This document shows positions 49,313 through 60,770 of a stretch of 64,000 bases of DNA, piece by piece. Positions within the stretch are counted from its first letter, which is position 1; every line of letters starts with the position of its first letter. Made by a program: the position numbers and the translations under genes. Under the pieces are notes generated by a model, which did no database searches, was not told the origin of the DNA, and saw only the letters and a program-made list of their open reading frames with translations. The DNA lies in NCBI RefSeq assembly GCF_030272615.1, contig NC_081410.1:568683152-568747151 (forward strand), written 5' to 3'. This stretch comes from Cryptomeria japonica. Lineage: Eukaryota > Streptophyta > Pinopsida > Cupressales > Cupressaceae.

Positions 49313-50116
49313 TGTTGGCATTCTACACTCTTATGAGAAAAGTTGATGTTGTCATTGATGGCAACCAACTGGCAATCACCTGGCAACCCACCAACAGTTA
49401 CCGACACTGGCAATGGACTTCTACATACATCGACAGGCACTTCACCAGCAGCGGCAATAATGCTTACTGACACTCAATCCGACATGGAATAAACTTTTGT
49501 TTATTGTTTTACATTGTAATTATCTCTTGTAAAAGCTGACATGGCATATTGTAAAAGACTCATATATATCTATGAGATCTTATAGTTCATTTTGATATGA
49601 AGATATGATGAGAGTGAGAGAATGTAGATAATACTTTGTATAAGGTGATATAGTTGATAGCGAAGGTTTTGGTTATAGACTGCGCTTAAACCGGTGCTGA
49701 ACCTGGCATAGTTGATGTTGATCTGAAGTAGTACATTGTATTGGATTTTGATAATCCATTTTGTAAGTCAGTGAGACTTCTATTTTGTAGTTGAGCAGTG
49801 AGCTCTAGGTTGCTAGCCTTCTTGCATGTGCAGGCCCCTCATTGTAAGTAATATTTATTCATTGGGTAGTGAGTGAATATTGTGGGTCAAAAATCCCACC
49901 AAGGTTTTTCCCACACCGAGTTTCATCGTTAATATCTTGTGTTATGGTGTGTTCTCTATGTTGTCTCTGTTATTCTTATTTGCTGCATTAATTCTTATTT
50001 ACCGGTACACTATTTTTGGATACAAAGTTCTTAATAAGTTTAAATATTTTGCTAACCGATTAGACATTGATTCACCCCCCCTCTCAGTGTCTTTGGGACT
50101 GTCATTGATTCTAACA
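49313..50116 (+). repeat. E1 5' LTR
   Basis: TGTTGGCATTCTACAC to GATTCTAACA, 804 bp. A TATA-like catatatatc lies near 49561. The CACCCCCCCTCTCAGTG block near its end is shared in kind with E_A and E2. Confidence 0.9.
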
Positions 50117-50118
50117 AT

Positions 50119-50130
50119 TGGTATCAGAGC
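50119..50130 (+). other. E1 primer-binding site
   Basis: TGGTATCAGAGC, the perfect 12-base complement of the plant initiator-Met tRNA 3' end, two bases after the LTR. Confidence 0.9.
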
Positions 50131-50188
50131 TTGGTCCTCTATTTTCAAAAGCCTAATAGCTTGAGGAAGATTTTGACACTGGTACAGA

Positions 50189-51209
50189 TGGAGAACTTAA
50201 GAAAACAATTGGAAGGATCTCTTGTAGATTATGATGTAGAGAAATTGAAGAATATCAAACTTGAAGATGATCTAAGGACTGGATAGGAATTCATTAAAGG
50301 ACTTCAGGAGAATTTTTCTATAGCACAAAATAAAAGAAAAGAACTTCATGAGAAGATGCAGAAAGATGATGAGGAAAAAGAAACTCTGAATGAACTTGCA
50401 AACAAGTTGAGACAGGAAAACAGTAATATGAAGAATGAAATGCAAGATATGACTATGAGGTTATATGTAAAGACAGTGAAGACAGGAAGAAGAATGAACA
50501 AGACTTGACTAGGAGACTCAATGATGCTGTAAATGAAAATCTAAGACTTAATCATGAAAATGATATGTTGAAGACAGATCTGATTCACATGCAATATGAT
50601 AAAACTGAGCTTATGAGACAAAAGGAAATTCTAGAAAATGAGTTGGCTACTGGAAATAAACACAAAGAGAAATTCAAGAAAAGTTCAGAGGAGCTTGATG
50701 ACATGTTGAAAAGTTAGAAACCTAAAGGAGATACTAATGGACTTGGATTTGAAGTTGGAGAAAGTTTCGGTACTACAAACAATCTAGATCAGAACAAATT
50801 GGTAAGACAACCTAATGCTCATAAGTTTAATGGCAAATGTTTCAATTGCAACAAATATGGTCATAGAGAAAATCAATGTAGATTTAGAAATAATCATAAT
50901 ATTAATGCACCCACCGGTCAATGTTCCAAATGCAACAAAGTTGGTCATAATTCAGAAAATTGCAGAATGAATGTGAAATGCTATGTTTGTGGAAGATATG
51001 GACCCTTATCTAATCAATGCAGAACACAAACCAATGTAGGATATGGAAAGGTTATTCAGAGGAATAATATGACTTGTTATGCTTGTAACAAGATTGGACA
51101 CATTGCTAAATTTTGTAGAAGCAAGACTTCACCGGTGAACAATAAAGGATCTAGTTTGAAAGGCAAAGAAAAGGTAGATGAGGTAAAAAAAGAATTTTCA
51201 AAACAATAG
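50189..51209 (+). pseudogene. E1 gag: coiled coil and four CCHC knuckles, no capsid
   Basis: The first ATG after the primer site (50189, MENLRKQLEGSLVDYD) opens a charged heptad-rich coiled coil of about 170 residues, with a TAG at 50284 and a frame change near 50470. It is followed by a TAG at 50716 and four knuckles: CFNCNKYGHRENQC, CSKCNKVGHNSENC, CYVCGRYGPLSNQC (His replaced by Pro) and CYACNKIGHIAKFC. There is no UBN2-type capsid domain, though E2 in the same window has one ahead of the same kind of coiled coil. Stops make this copy inactive. Knuckles are expected to bind the element RNA. Confidence 0.75.
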
Positions 51210-51606
51210 ATTAGGAAGAGAGATTAGATAGTTGATGAAATTGTCTCTATATTGGTAGAACAGAGTAATCCTCCATCGGTAGGAGATTCTTGATCCAACT
51301 AAAAAGTAACCCTTTGGGGGTACTGCAACAAGTTGAAAATCATGCAGATTACCCTCGGTCGATGGTGAGAAGATAGACTTCTTCTTTACGGACAGATGTG
51401 TTAAGTTTTCACTTAATCGACGAACATTTTATACAGTTGGTGAGAGAAATGTCATTATAAATCAGCTAATTTCCCTCATTTTTTGACTCACCGAGCATTC
51501 AAATTAGCAGAGAGCACGAAAACTAAGTGAAGGCATTCAAGGCGAAGGTGCGAAGTGATTTCTTCAAGCATTCAGAATATTTTCAGGTAGCTAAAGATAT
51601 TTTTCA

Positions 51607-54600
51607 ATGGCTTCTTCTTCTTCTCCTTAGTTTATTCTGAACCCTACTATTGTGGAAAATGTGAAATGCCCTAGGCTCGTATTTAAGATAATTCCTGAGA
51701 TTGCCAAGCAAGATGACTCTATAGGGGCATTTTCGAAAATTCGTAAAGGTGTGGCATTCGCAGAAGACCCTAGGATTTATATACATTGTAATATAGAAGA
51801 ACTAGGTTTTGAAGAATTGATGAAAATGTTTACTAAAGTAATTTGTGATGAAAATGGTGTTGTCAAACTTGAACACAAAATCATAGAAACTCTAGGTTTT
51901 GTGGAGATACTGAATATTACCCAATTTCCAGAGGAAGTAGTAAGAATTGTCTTGAGTAGAGCACATGGAGAATTCTTATGGTTGGATTTTGTCTACAAAA
52001 TAACCCAGCAAGCAGTTAGGGTAGTAATTGGTTTACCCTCAACCAGCAGTAGACCTAATAAGGCTAAGAAGATTCCTAAGAACAAATTGATGACCCTAAC
52101 CGGAGCAAGATCTGACAATAGATCACTGAGAGTGAATGATATCAAAGACATCAACGTGAGATTTGTAAGTATGGTGCTAGGTTACAAGACTACACATGAT
52201 AATAGGCTAAATTCAGTTTCTAGTCTTTGTATAAACAGTGCTTATGAGATGGTTAATAACAACACAATTATAGATGTGTGTGAATGGCTAAAAGATGAAC
52301 TTATTGACAATTTGAAAAAGATCAAAGAAGATAAGAAAGGGACATTCCACTTTGGAAATCTTTTGGTATGTTTAATGTTGTATTTCACTAAGGAGATCCC
52401 CGATACTAGACCTAAAGACTTTGGATATGATATACCTGTAGGAAAACAACTTCAGGAAGCTTTTACCAGCATGGGAACTTCTAGAGATGACAACATAATT
52501 GAATATTTCAAAACTTTCCAAGCTAAAATGAGAACTAGAGAAAGGCTACCACAGAGTGTAGTGGACAAATATGATAAAGAGATCTGTTTTATTATCAAGA
52601 GAGATGAGACATGGATGGAAGCTATACTCCCTAGGACTATTTGGGTGACTGAAATGAGTTATGAGGTAGATCTTAACATTCTGGAGACATATGCAAAAGC
52701 TTTACTAGATGCACCGAGAGAACCATCAGAAAAGGTCTTTCGTAGTGCTGAGACTATTGAAGGAGATGTAAATTTGTTGAAGAAAAGGAAGAAAAGAGAA
52801 AAAATTATTAGAGATGCTTCTAAGAAAGTGAAGGAAATCAAGGAAAATGTAATGAACATTAGTGGCATATCGGCTAGTGAGCTTGAAGGACTTCAACTAG
52901 AGGCACACATTTCACCGGTTGGCACTTCTTTTGGAACTGACAGTGAGAAGATAGCCGAGTTTAAAAGAGTTGAAAGGAGGAAGAGAAAACCTTCACCGGT
53001 ACCCTCTCCTTCACCTAAGAGAACAAGGACTTTGAGGAAGAAACAACAGGCAGTAAGGGGACCACCAAAGAAACTTACACCAAAGAAGAAACAACAACCT
53101 GTTACCCCTTCTTTGAATGATTTACTAAATGAGATAACTAATGATGGAAATTTGGCAAATGTACACAAACTGTATAACGCATTTAATTATTCTGACAGTG
53201 AAAGCATTGAGAAAAGTATAATTTTACATTTGGACATATATAAAAAGGTTTTAATTGAAGTTGTGGATGACTTACCCAATGATCTGTATAGAAGATTGGA
53301 AGCAAAAAAGGATTGCAGTGATGGAATTAGATAAGTTACTGAAAGTTAAAAAACTTCTAGATGTACATCCTGTAAATTCAAAAGACTGAATTGATGAATT
53401 AATTTCTAAGGCTAACCGATCTGTTTTTGCCAGTGGACACCGACAAGTAAGTTTAATGGTAGGAAGAGTAAAAGAAATTGTAGATGAAACTGTTGATAAT
53501 TGGGATATATTTTTTGTGGAGAAGGAAAAACAAGAGGAAATGAACTGACCAAAGAAGACATTTAAAGTGTATCAGAAGGATAAGGACAAGGGCAAAGGAA
53601 AAATTGGTGGTATTCCACACATCAAGATCATTGACAATTTACCGCCACCTTTGGATACTACACCGGTACATACAGATGATCCATCGATTATTAACATTGA
53701 AGGTGTTAGACATGATGACACAAATCCTAAATCTGAGATACTCTTCACCATGAATGTGGATACTCAGGAAGTGAATATTGTTGTGGACAAGGATAGTTCA
53801 GAGGCTAAGGAAGACAATGTTGATAGTGGCAACTTGGCAGAGAAACCGGTAGAGACTATTGAAGTTGAGATCCCAACTCAACCTGAGCAACCATTAGAAA
53901 CTGAGAAACTTACTAAAGGAAGAGATGCTGGCACAAGGCCACCGGAGACTAAGATACCAACAATTCAACTTACTAAGAAACCTATTAAGGCAGAGGTACA
54001 CACCGAGGAAGAGAAACCAACAATCACTGTGACATCAAAGTAGTATGAGAAACCCTTGCAAGTTGAGATGCAAACCCAGACTGAATCACCCCGGAGGTAA
54101 ACACAAGTAAAATGGTTACAACTGATGGAAGCACAAAGGTAATAAAGGCAATTGGTCAGACATCTGGCACATCAGCAAGTGAATTCAAACCTACCAATGT
54201 TACAGAGGTACTTTTGGATTCAATCAAAAAGATAATGGATTGCAATGCATTGGCCTACAAGGAAATTGATAACACTGTACCAATTCTTAAATTGATTGCA
54301 CCAAATTATAACATAGATCATATTAAGGATTCTTTAGGTAAATTGGACACATTGTCCAAATTTATTGTTGATAATGTAATAACCATTGATAAAGTGAATG
54401 AAGATACAATAAAGGAGAGAGTTGAAAAAGAGAAGAAGAAATTCTTTGATGACACAATAAAGAAGTGTACAAAACACCTGAATACATTATTACCGGCACT
54501 GAACTCTACAATTTTGGAGTACAAAGAGTTATACACGGAAACATGCAAACCTCAGCTTCTGACAACGGACATAGATAAGGAAATCTATAAAACACAAAAG

Positions 54601-54972
54601 GAAATCGATGACATAGTTGATAACATAATTGGTTCATCCAGTCACATATCAGTTTTTGAGCAAGAGATGGTAGGTTTTTAGGAAAAACTAGAGAAACTTG
54701 AGAAAGAAAAGACAAGGATAAGGTCTAATGCTAGAGAGATTAAAAATAAACTTGGTCCCAAGTTGGAAAATCTTATTTCTCAGAGAATAGAAATATTTAA
54801 GGCATTACTTTAGGGATAACGATCACCAAAAGATCACATGCATTATCTCACCGGCATGATCAAACAGATTGAGGCAACCTTGAATGATAACAAAAGGTTT
54901 ATGCAGAGTCTAAATCTAGTTTTGGTAGATATCTTTCAGATTGTAACCAACTGGTTACAAACTTTGAGGTGA
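51607..54972 (+). pseudogene. E1 ORF2: long protein of unknown function
   Basis: Starts at 51607 (MASSSSP), with a TAG at codon 8. It is then open for 560 codons to 53334, and continues after a frameshift through 53320-54043 and 54112-54681 to a TGA at 54972; about 1,100 residues originally. The first 300 residues align with the ORF2 of E_A and E_A' (IHCNIEELG, VRIVLSRAHG, VRFVSMVLGY, RLNSVSS). Then come a helical part, a basic patch that could be a nuclear signal (RRKRKPSPVPSPSPKRTRTL, about residue 455), an acidic Thr/Pro/Glu-rich middle (KPVETIEVEIPTQPEQPLET) and a coiled-coil C-terminus. No catalytic motif of any pol domain. A plant mobile-domain relationship is possible but unproven. It occupies the place of pol. 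Confidence 0.7.
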
Positions 54973-55162
54973 AATTTTTACACTCATTTGACTATTTTTG
55001 ACAACCTTTGTCATTGATGTCAAAGGGGGAGTAGTGGAGAGAAAAATTGCTTACTCAGAGGAGATCATTTGCTCAGGGGGAGCACATATTTTTGGAAACT
55101 TTTTGGACTTCATTTTTTGGAACAATTTTTGGATTTTTCTCATGAGTGTTGCCATCAATGCC

Positions 55163-55174
55163 AAAGGGGGAGAT
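55163..55174 (+). other. E1 polypurine tract in a hairpin loop
   Basis: aaagggggagat directly before the 3' LTR. The flanks aatgccaa (55159-55166 region) and ttggcatt (LTR start) are inverted repeats, so the tract lies in the loop. Two further purine tracts, gtcaaagggggag (55018-55030) and ctcagggggagc (about 55073), lie upstream. Confidence 0.75.
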
Positions 55175-55982
55175 TGTTGGCATTCTACACTCTTATGAGA
55201 ATAGTTGATGTTGTCATTGATGGAAACCAACTGCCAATCACCTGGCAACCCACTAGTAGTTACCGACACCGGCAATGGACTTCTACATACACCGGCAAGC
55301 ACTTCACCAGTAGCGGCAATAATGCTAACTGACACTCAAGCTAACATGGAATAAACTTTTGTTTATTATTTTACATTGTAATTATCTCTTGTAAAAGCTG
55401 ACATGGAATATTTTAAAAGACTCATATATATGTATGAGATCTTATAGGTCGTTTTGATATGAGGATATGATGAGAGTGAGAGAATATAGATATTACTTTG
55501 TATAAGGTGATAAAGTTGATAGCAAAGGTTTTGGTTATAGACTGAGCTTAAACCGGTATTGAACCTAGCATAGTTGATGTTGATCTGAAGCAATACATTG
55601 TATTGGATTTTGATAATCCATTTTGTAAGTCAGTGAGACTTCTATTTTGTAGTTTAGCAGTGAGCTCTAGGCTGCTAGCCTTCTTGCATGTGCAGGGACC
55701 TCATTGTAAGTAATATTTATTCATTGGGTAGTGAGTGAATATTGTGGGTCACAAATCCCACCGAGGTTTCTCCCACACTGGGTTTCCTCGTTAATATCTT
55801 GTGTTATGGTGTGTTCTCTATGCTATCTTTTTTATTCTTATTTGCTGCATTAATTCTTAATTACCGGTACACTATTTTTGGATACAAAGTTCTTAATAAG
55901 TTTAAATATTCTGCTAATCGATTAGACACTGATTCACCCACCCCCCCTCTTAGTATCTTTGGGACTATCATTGATTATAACA
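55175..55982 (+). repeat. E1 3' LTR
   Basis: 808 bp, TGTTGGCATTCTACAC to GATTATAACA. Differences from the 5' LTR are spread evenly, indicating an old insertion. Confidence 0.9.
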
Positions 55983-56800
55983 TGCTATCCCATGGTGTGA
56001 TGGACAAGAAGAGTGAGGCCCTATGGGGTAACTAAGACAAGCAGATAGTGTTCTCTCCGCTATCCCATAGAGTCAAAGATTATAAAGATGCAGGAGTGCA
56101 GAGTAAAAAAAAGAAAAAAAATTAAAGGCTTCTCGCCATCCCGTGCTGCAAAAATTCAAGGTCGAAGATCTGTCGCTATCCCGTGACATGTTGCTGATCA
56201 TTGGTTGACCATGTAGGACAAGAAAAGCCAAGGGGAAATATGTCCCCCGCTATCCTCTGTCATGTAAAGTGTGTGCATATTATTCATGCGGGATAAAGCC
56301 AAGCTGGGCATAGCAACCCCCACTATCTCGTGGCTTGTTTGTGATAAGACTAAAGGTCTTGCAGGATAATGCAAGAAGATGCAAGGAATGCTTCCCACTA
56401 TTGCGTGACACTGAGAAAGACAAGATAGTGGTCATGCGGGGTAACATGAAGAGAGTGGTGAATGTTCTCGCTATCCCACACCATTCAAGATGGATGAGGG
56501 ATGGTTGTGCAGGAAAAGGTAGTAAAGAAAGGGATGGATCCCGCTATCCCACAACCTGAAGATGGATGGAAAGTGGATCCCGCAGGTAGGAAATGTTAAA
56601 AAATGAAATGGCGAGTATCCCACCATTCCATGGCCCATGAGGTGATTGAAGAATGACTTTGCGAGACAATAAGAAGTAAAGGGAGGCATGTCCCCCGTTA
56701 TCCTATGATGCCAAAGACCAGAGGATAGAACCCTTGCGGGGAAAGACAAAAGAGAGATGATGCATATCCCACCAACCCGCAGAGACAGATTTAAGGATTT
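55983..56800. repeat. CCCGCTATCCCGTG subrepeat array in the E2 LTR
   Basis: About a dozen variants of cccgctatcccgtg occur every 50-90 bp, interleaved with near reverse complements such as gcgggataa and gcggggtaac, so adjacent words could pair as hairpins. The same array is in the 3' LTR (62935-63725). Confidence 0.7.
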
Positions 56801-58111
56801 TGTGACCACCAGAGATGTTTTTAGTAGCCTGATAGATACACAGATCCACATGGAGGTGAACCAGATGACCTGGATGATGATTAAGAAGAATTTTGATGTT
56901 GTAGATGTCTACCAATAGACTTGATGGTCCACATGGACGATGACTAAATATTGATCGGGCTTGACCAAGTGACTTGGGCACTGAAGGAGATGATTTTAGC
57001 CACATGACTGCATGCCAATAAGAAAAATGATCTATGTGGTGATTGACCGAGCTTGACCAGATATTTTAGATGCCAAAAATGAAGACTTGTGGCTCCTTGA
57101 TGAACAAAAAATGAATCCAATATGTAGAAGTCAGTGATGGTGGATTTTAGTATCATAGTTGTCGATCTTGTCTAGGTAGGTAGACATAGGATGGTGATTT
57201 CATTAATGGTGATCCAGTAGCAGATAGGTGCATGACTCAAGATGATCAACATGTAGGAAATCTGATCTTATGGATAGGTGATGAGGTCAGATAGCTGTAG
57301 GTGAAGTAGCTGAGCTTCTAGGGTTGTGTGGATAGGTAGCAGAGATGATAGAGAATGATATAACATTCTGGATGAGGTGTATGATGATGTGGCAAGTGGA
57401 ACTGCCATAATGACAGATGAGATCAAGGCTTCCTAGTTGAATCTATCAGATCAATGGCTCAAGATCAAGGTTTGTGAAGGATACAGATTGGCGGGTCTTG
57501 GAACTTGAATTTCCAACTGGGAGAATGCAAATTGACTGAATGGATGATATGTATACTGCATAGGAATGTGTGTAGATCAGATACATGATAATTAGGAAAA
57601 TAAATCTTGTCTTATTTTTGAGGAGTTAAGATTAGATTGACCTTGTGCAAGTGTTGATGATGAATGCAACGGTGAAGAGTAGAGTGGGGTAGTTGCTTCC
57701 CAGTAAGAGAATGGTGTGAACATGCAGTTGAGCTAGAAGTAATATGTAGATGTGTGGATGATAAGGGATTGAGTGTATAGAAGAATAGTTAAGCTAGGAC
57801 CAGGAAAGTTGAGTGCATGTTAAGTGTGAGTGTGATGTGTTGTTGATTAGTGAAGGAGGTTGCTACGATAAACAAAAGTTGTAGAAGCACATAGTGAGTG
57901 AGAGAAAGAGTCAAACATAGGCAAGCAACCAAAATAGAGAAGAGATAAACATAGAAAAGAGAGAAGAGATCTAAGAACAGAGAGGGAGAAGATGTAAAGA
58001 GAAAATAATAGAGAAGAGGAGATCATAAAGAGAGAAGATCAGTAAGGTGTTGCAAAATATCATTTGCAACTAGGTATATAACTTATATTTGTAATCTATA
58101 CTCATTGTAAT

Positions 58112-58316
58112 CTCTGAGTTGGTGCTCAGAGCTAGGGGTTGGTGCTCCTTGGGTTGGTGCTCTAAAGCCAGGGGTTGGTGCTCTTTGGGTTGTTTCCCTA
58201 AAGCCAAGGGTTGGTGCTCCTTTGAGTAGGTTCTCATAAACTGTAGTGGTTGGTGCTCCTTTCTGTTGGTGCCAATAAACTTTAGGGGTTTGTGCTCCTT
58301 CAGTTGGTGCCCTAAA
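58112..58316 (+). repeat. Degenerate tandem array 'ggttggtgctc'
   Basis: About eight copies of ggttggtgctc, spaced 20-45 bp apart with intervening 'ctaaagccaggg' or 'ataaactttagg' segments, near the 3' end of the E2 5' LTR, downstream of the TATA-like element. Confidence 0.75.
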
Positions 58317-58583
58317 TATTGTAATCAGCTTTACCTATGAGGCTAGGTTGGAGCAGTAGAATCTAACACCATTTCTCACCAAGGTTTTTCCTCACTGTGG
58401 GTTTTCCTCATATGCACTTGTGTTATGGGTTGCCTCTTATGTGTGTGCACTCGTGTTGGATACCTCTTGTCATTGCTTTGTGATTATTATTATTATTAAA
58501 GCTTAGATATTTTAGGAAGTTAAAAGTTTTTATTGATCACCATTGATTCACCCCCCTCTTAGTGGTCCATTATGTTCCTTAAA

Positions 58584-58598
58584 TTGCTATCAGAGCCC
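58584..58598 (+). other. E2 primer-binding site
   Basis: TTGCTATCAGAGCCC, one mismatch from the initiator-Met type TGGTATCAGAGCC core. Confidence 0.7.
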
Positions 58599-58656
58599 TA
58601 GGTTTTCAGTTAGATAAGCTTTCTCCAACTTGGGTAGATTCTGGTGTATGAGAACA

Positions 58657-60770
58657 ATGGTTAAATTTGAGTCAATCCCTACACCTATGTTTGGTGGCAC
58701 AAAGTATGTCATTTGGTCTTGTAAAATGGAAGTCTATTTGTCTACCTTAGGCTATGATGCTTGTATGTTAGCTGTAAATGGATATTTTTCTCCTACTAGT
58801 CCTCCTACTGATCTTGAAGAAAAAAGAAGATATGAGTACAATTTTGAAGCCATGCAGGCTATTCTCAGTGGGCTACCTAATACAATATCTTCAAAGGTAG
58901 ATAGATACAAGTCTACAAAGAGCATATGGGATAGACTAAAGAAACTATATGGTGAAGAGCCTACCACTGTGGGATCAAATTGTCAGAGGAAGAATATTTA
59001 TGGAGCAGATAAATGTGAAGTTTATAATTGCAAACTTGTCAGTTGCTGCAATAAAGATGAGAATGAATTTCATTTACTCATGGCACAAGATACATGAGAT
59101 GAGAAAAGAATACCTTGTTGTGATAGTGCATCACAATCCTATAGACAAGATCCTTTTGACAATGATGAAGAGGAAGAAGAAATTAAAGCCAAAGTTGACC
59201 TTGAAGATGAGTTAATAAGTGCCCTTGATGATTTGAATAATGTTAGGAAGAAATATAAAAAGTATAAGAAGTCAGCTCAAGAAGAACAAGATCAACTGAG
59301 AAGACTCCTTGAAGAGTCAAAACAAAATACTGTAAATCTGACAACACAACTCGAAAAAGCTAGAGGAATGTGTGAAGAAATAAAATCAGATTTTGATGTC
59401 AAGTGGAGAAGGTGTGAGGAGTTAGAGTTGGAAGTGGAGACAAAGGGAAATGAGTGTAAGAACTTAAAAGATGAAATAGTGAAGCTCACAATAGAGCTTG
59501 ATAAGTGGCAAGAGGAACTCAAACTAAGAAAGAAGTGTGATGGTGGCACCAAAGCACTAGATGATATGTTGAGTAAATAAAAACACTCCAAGGATACTGA
59601 AGGTTTTGGATATGATGTTGGTAAATGTCCTACCAATAAGGACTCAGAAAACAAGGAGATACACTTTGTCTCTTCAAGAGATAATGGTAATAAACAAACC
59701 TTCACAGTCAAAAATGCTCCAAGGAAGAAGATAGGTTTGACTACTTTTGTTGAAGACATGAAGTTTAAGGTTGGTGCTACAAGGAAGAATCATGTTGATC
59801 CAAAAGGTAAAGGAAAGTTGAATGAAGAAGGCGTCATCAAAGAAAAGAACCCAAGAAGTAAATATAGAAGATCAAAGAATGCTGCTGCACACAAGACTAA
59901 GAAAAGGAGGAAATCAGAACATGTGACTGTTGAAAATGAGCATCCAAGGATCAACAACAAAGGAAGAAGGAATGAAGAAAACAAGTCTGCAAGATCTCCA
60001 CCCAACTGGAAAAATAAATTTGTAAGTCACAAGTCTCTTTTTCCTAGTTATTGCTACTCATGCAATGGTTATGGCCATAGAGAAAGTGAATGTAGAAAAA
60101 GGTCTAGGAATGATCAAGATGTCTCTTCTACAAATAGGAATGTAGTTTTTCATAGATGTCATGGATATGGACATAATAGTTTAAGTTGTAGAAACCTGCA
60201 TAGATCTTCTTTCATCTATGATAGAAAGAGTCCATTTTTTGCTCCAAGAAATGTAAAAGTTGCATGTTACAATTGTAAAAAAGCTGGTCATAAGAGTCAT
60301 GAATGTAGAAGTAGAACATTTAAGTCATATGGCAACCCTTCTACTTTCTTTTACAAGAAAATTGCAAGATATAACACTTATGGTCAACAAATAAGAGTTG
60401 ATAGAACTTATGTAAGAAAGGGATATACATAAAAAAAAAATAGAAGGATGTTTGGTTTGTCAAGAAATTCTTTTGTTCCATCTGTTGGTAACAATAGCAT
60501 GATTTGGAGAAGGAGAACAAATTAGTTTGATAGATATCCCTCTACTCCTCTATTTGGCAAGAACACAGTGTGCTAAAACTGCAAAAAATTTGGCCACACT
60601 GCAAAACATTGTAGATCAAGGGTTGTCAAGAAAAGGAAAAAGATAAATGCTACTCCAAGAATTGCAAGTTAGAGACAAAGGGAGATCAAGCAAGATTGGA
60701 AAAGAAAACAAGAGGATATGGTCATGGGAAAGTAGAGTGCATTCAATGCACAAGTGATATCTTCTAAGGC
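58657..60770 (+). pseudogene. E2 gag: UBN2-like domain, coiled coil, four CCHC knuckles
   Basis: Starts at 58657 (MVKFESIPTPMFGGTKYVIW). Residues 1-110 are a Copia-type gag N-terminal domain (GGTKYVIWSCKMEVYL; then YKSTKSIWDRLKKLYGEE). After frame breaks near 58970-59230 comes a long coiled coil (59233-59577), ended by a TAA. A Lys/Arg-rich linker and three knuckles follow in one frame (59737-60432): CYSCNGYGHRESEC, a second with the first Cys lost (HRCHGYGHNSLSC) and CYNCKKAGHKSHEC. Past a stop at 60432 there is a fourth, NCKKFGHTAKHC. Frameshifts and stops make it inactive. The four-knuckle layout links it to E1 and E_A. Confidence 0.75.

Larger units (their letters stand above)
49313..55982 (+). 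mobile_element. E1: pol-less LTR retrotransposon with gag and long ORF2
   Basis: 6670 bp: 5' LTR 49313-50116, primer site TGGTATCAGAGC 50119-50130, gag 50189-51209, ORF2 51607-54972, polypurine tract 55163-55174, 3' LTR 55175-55982. LTRs are TG...CA and differ by several percent. Flanks are cgcta (49308-49312) and tgcta (55983-55987). The uninterrupted site is visible in the E2 3' LTR at about 62940-62944. No protease, integrase, reverse transcriptase or RNase H motif in any frame. Confidence 0.88.
55983..58582 (+). repeat. E2 5' LTR, right part
   Basis: Resumes the E2 LTR after E1; collinear with 62945-64000 as far as the window allows. It contains the CCCGCTATCCC subrepeats (55983-56800), a purine-rich stretch with many 'agagaagag' words (57890-58040), a TATA-like gtatataactta (58072-58083), and a 'ggttggtgctc' tandem array (58112-58316). 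Its end lacks a clear CA before the primer site. Confidence 0.8.

Noticed and set aside
55983-56800. CRISPR-like interspersed repeats in the E2 LTR
   Set aside because: The repeats are degenerate, irregularly spaced, partly inverted, and present in both LTRs of a retrotransposon.
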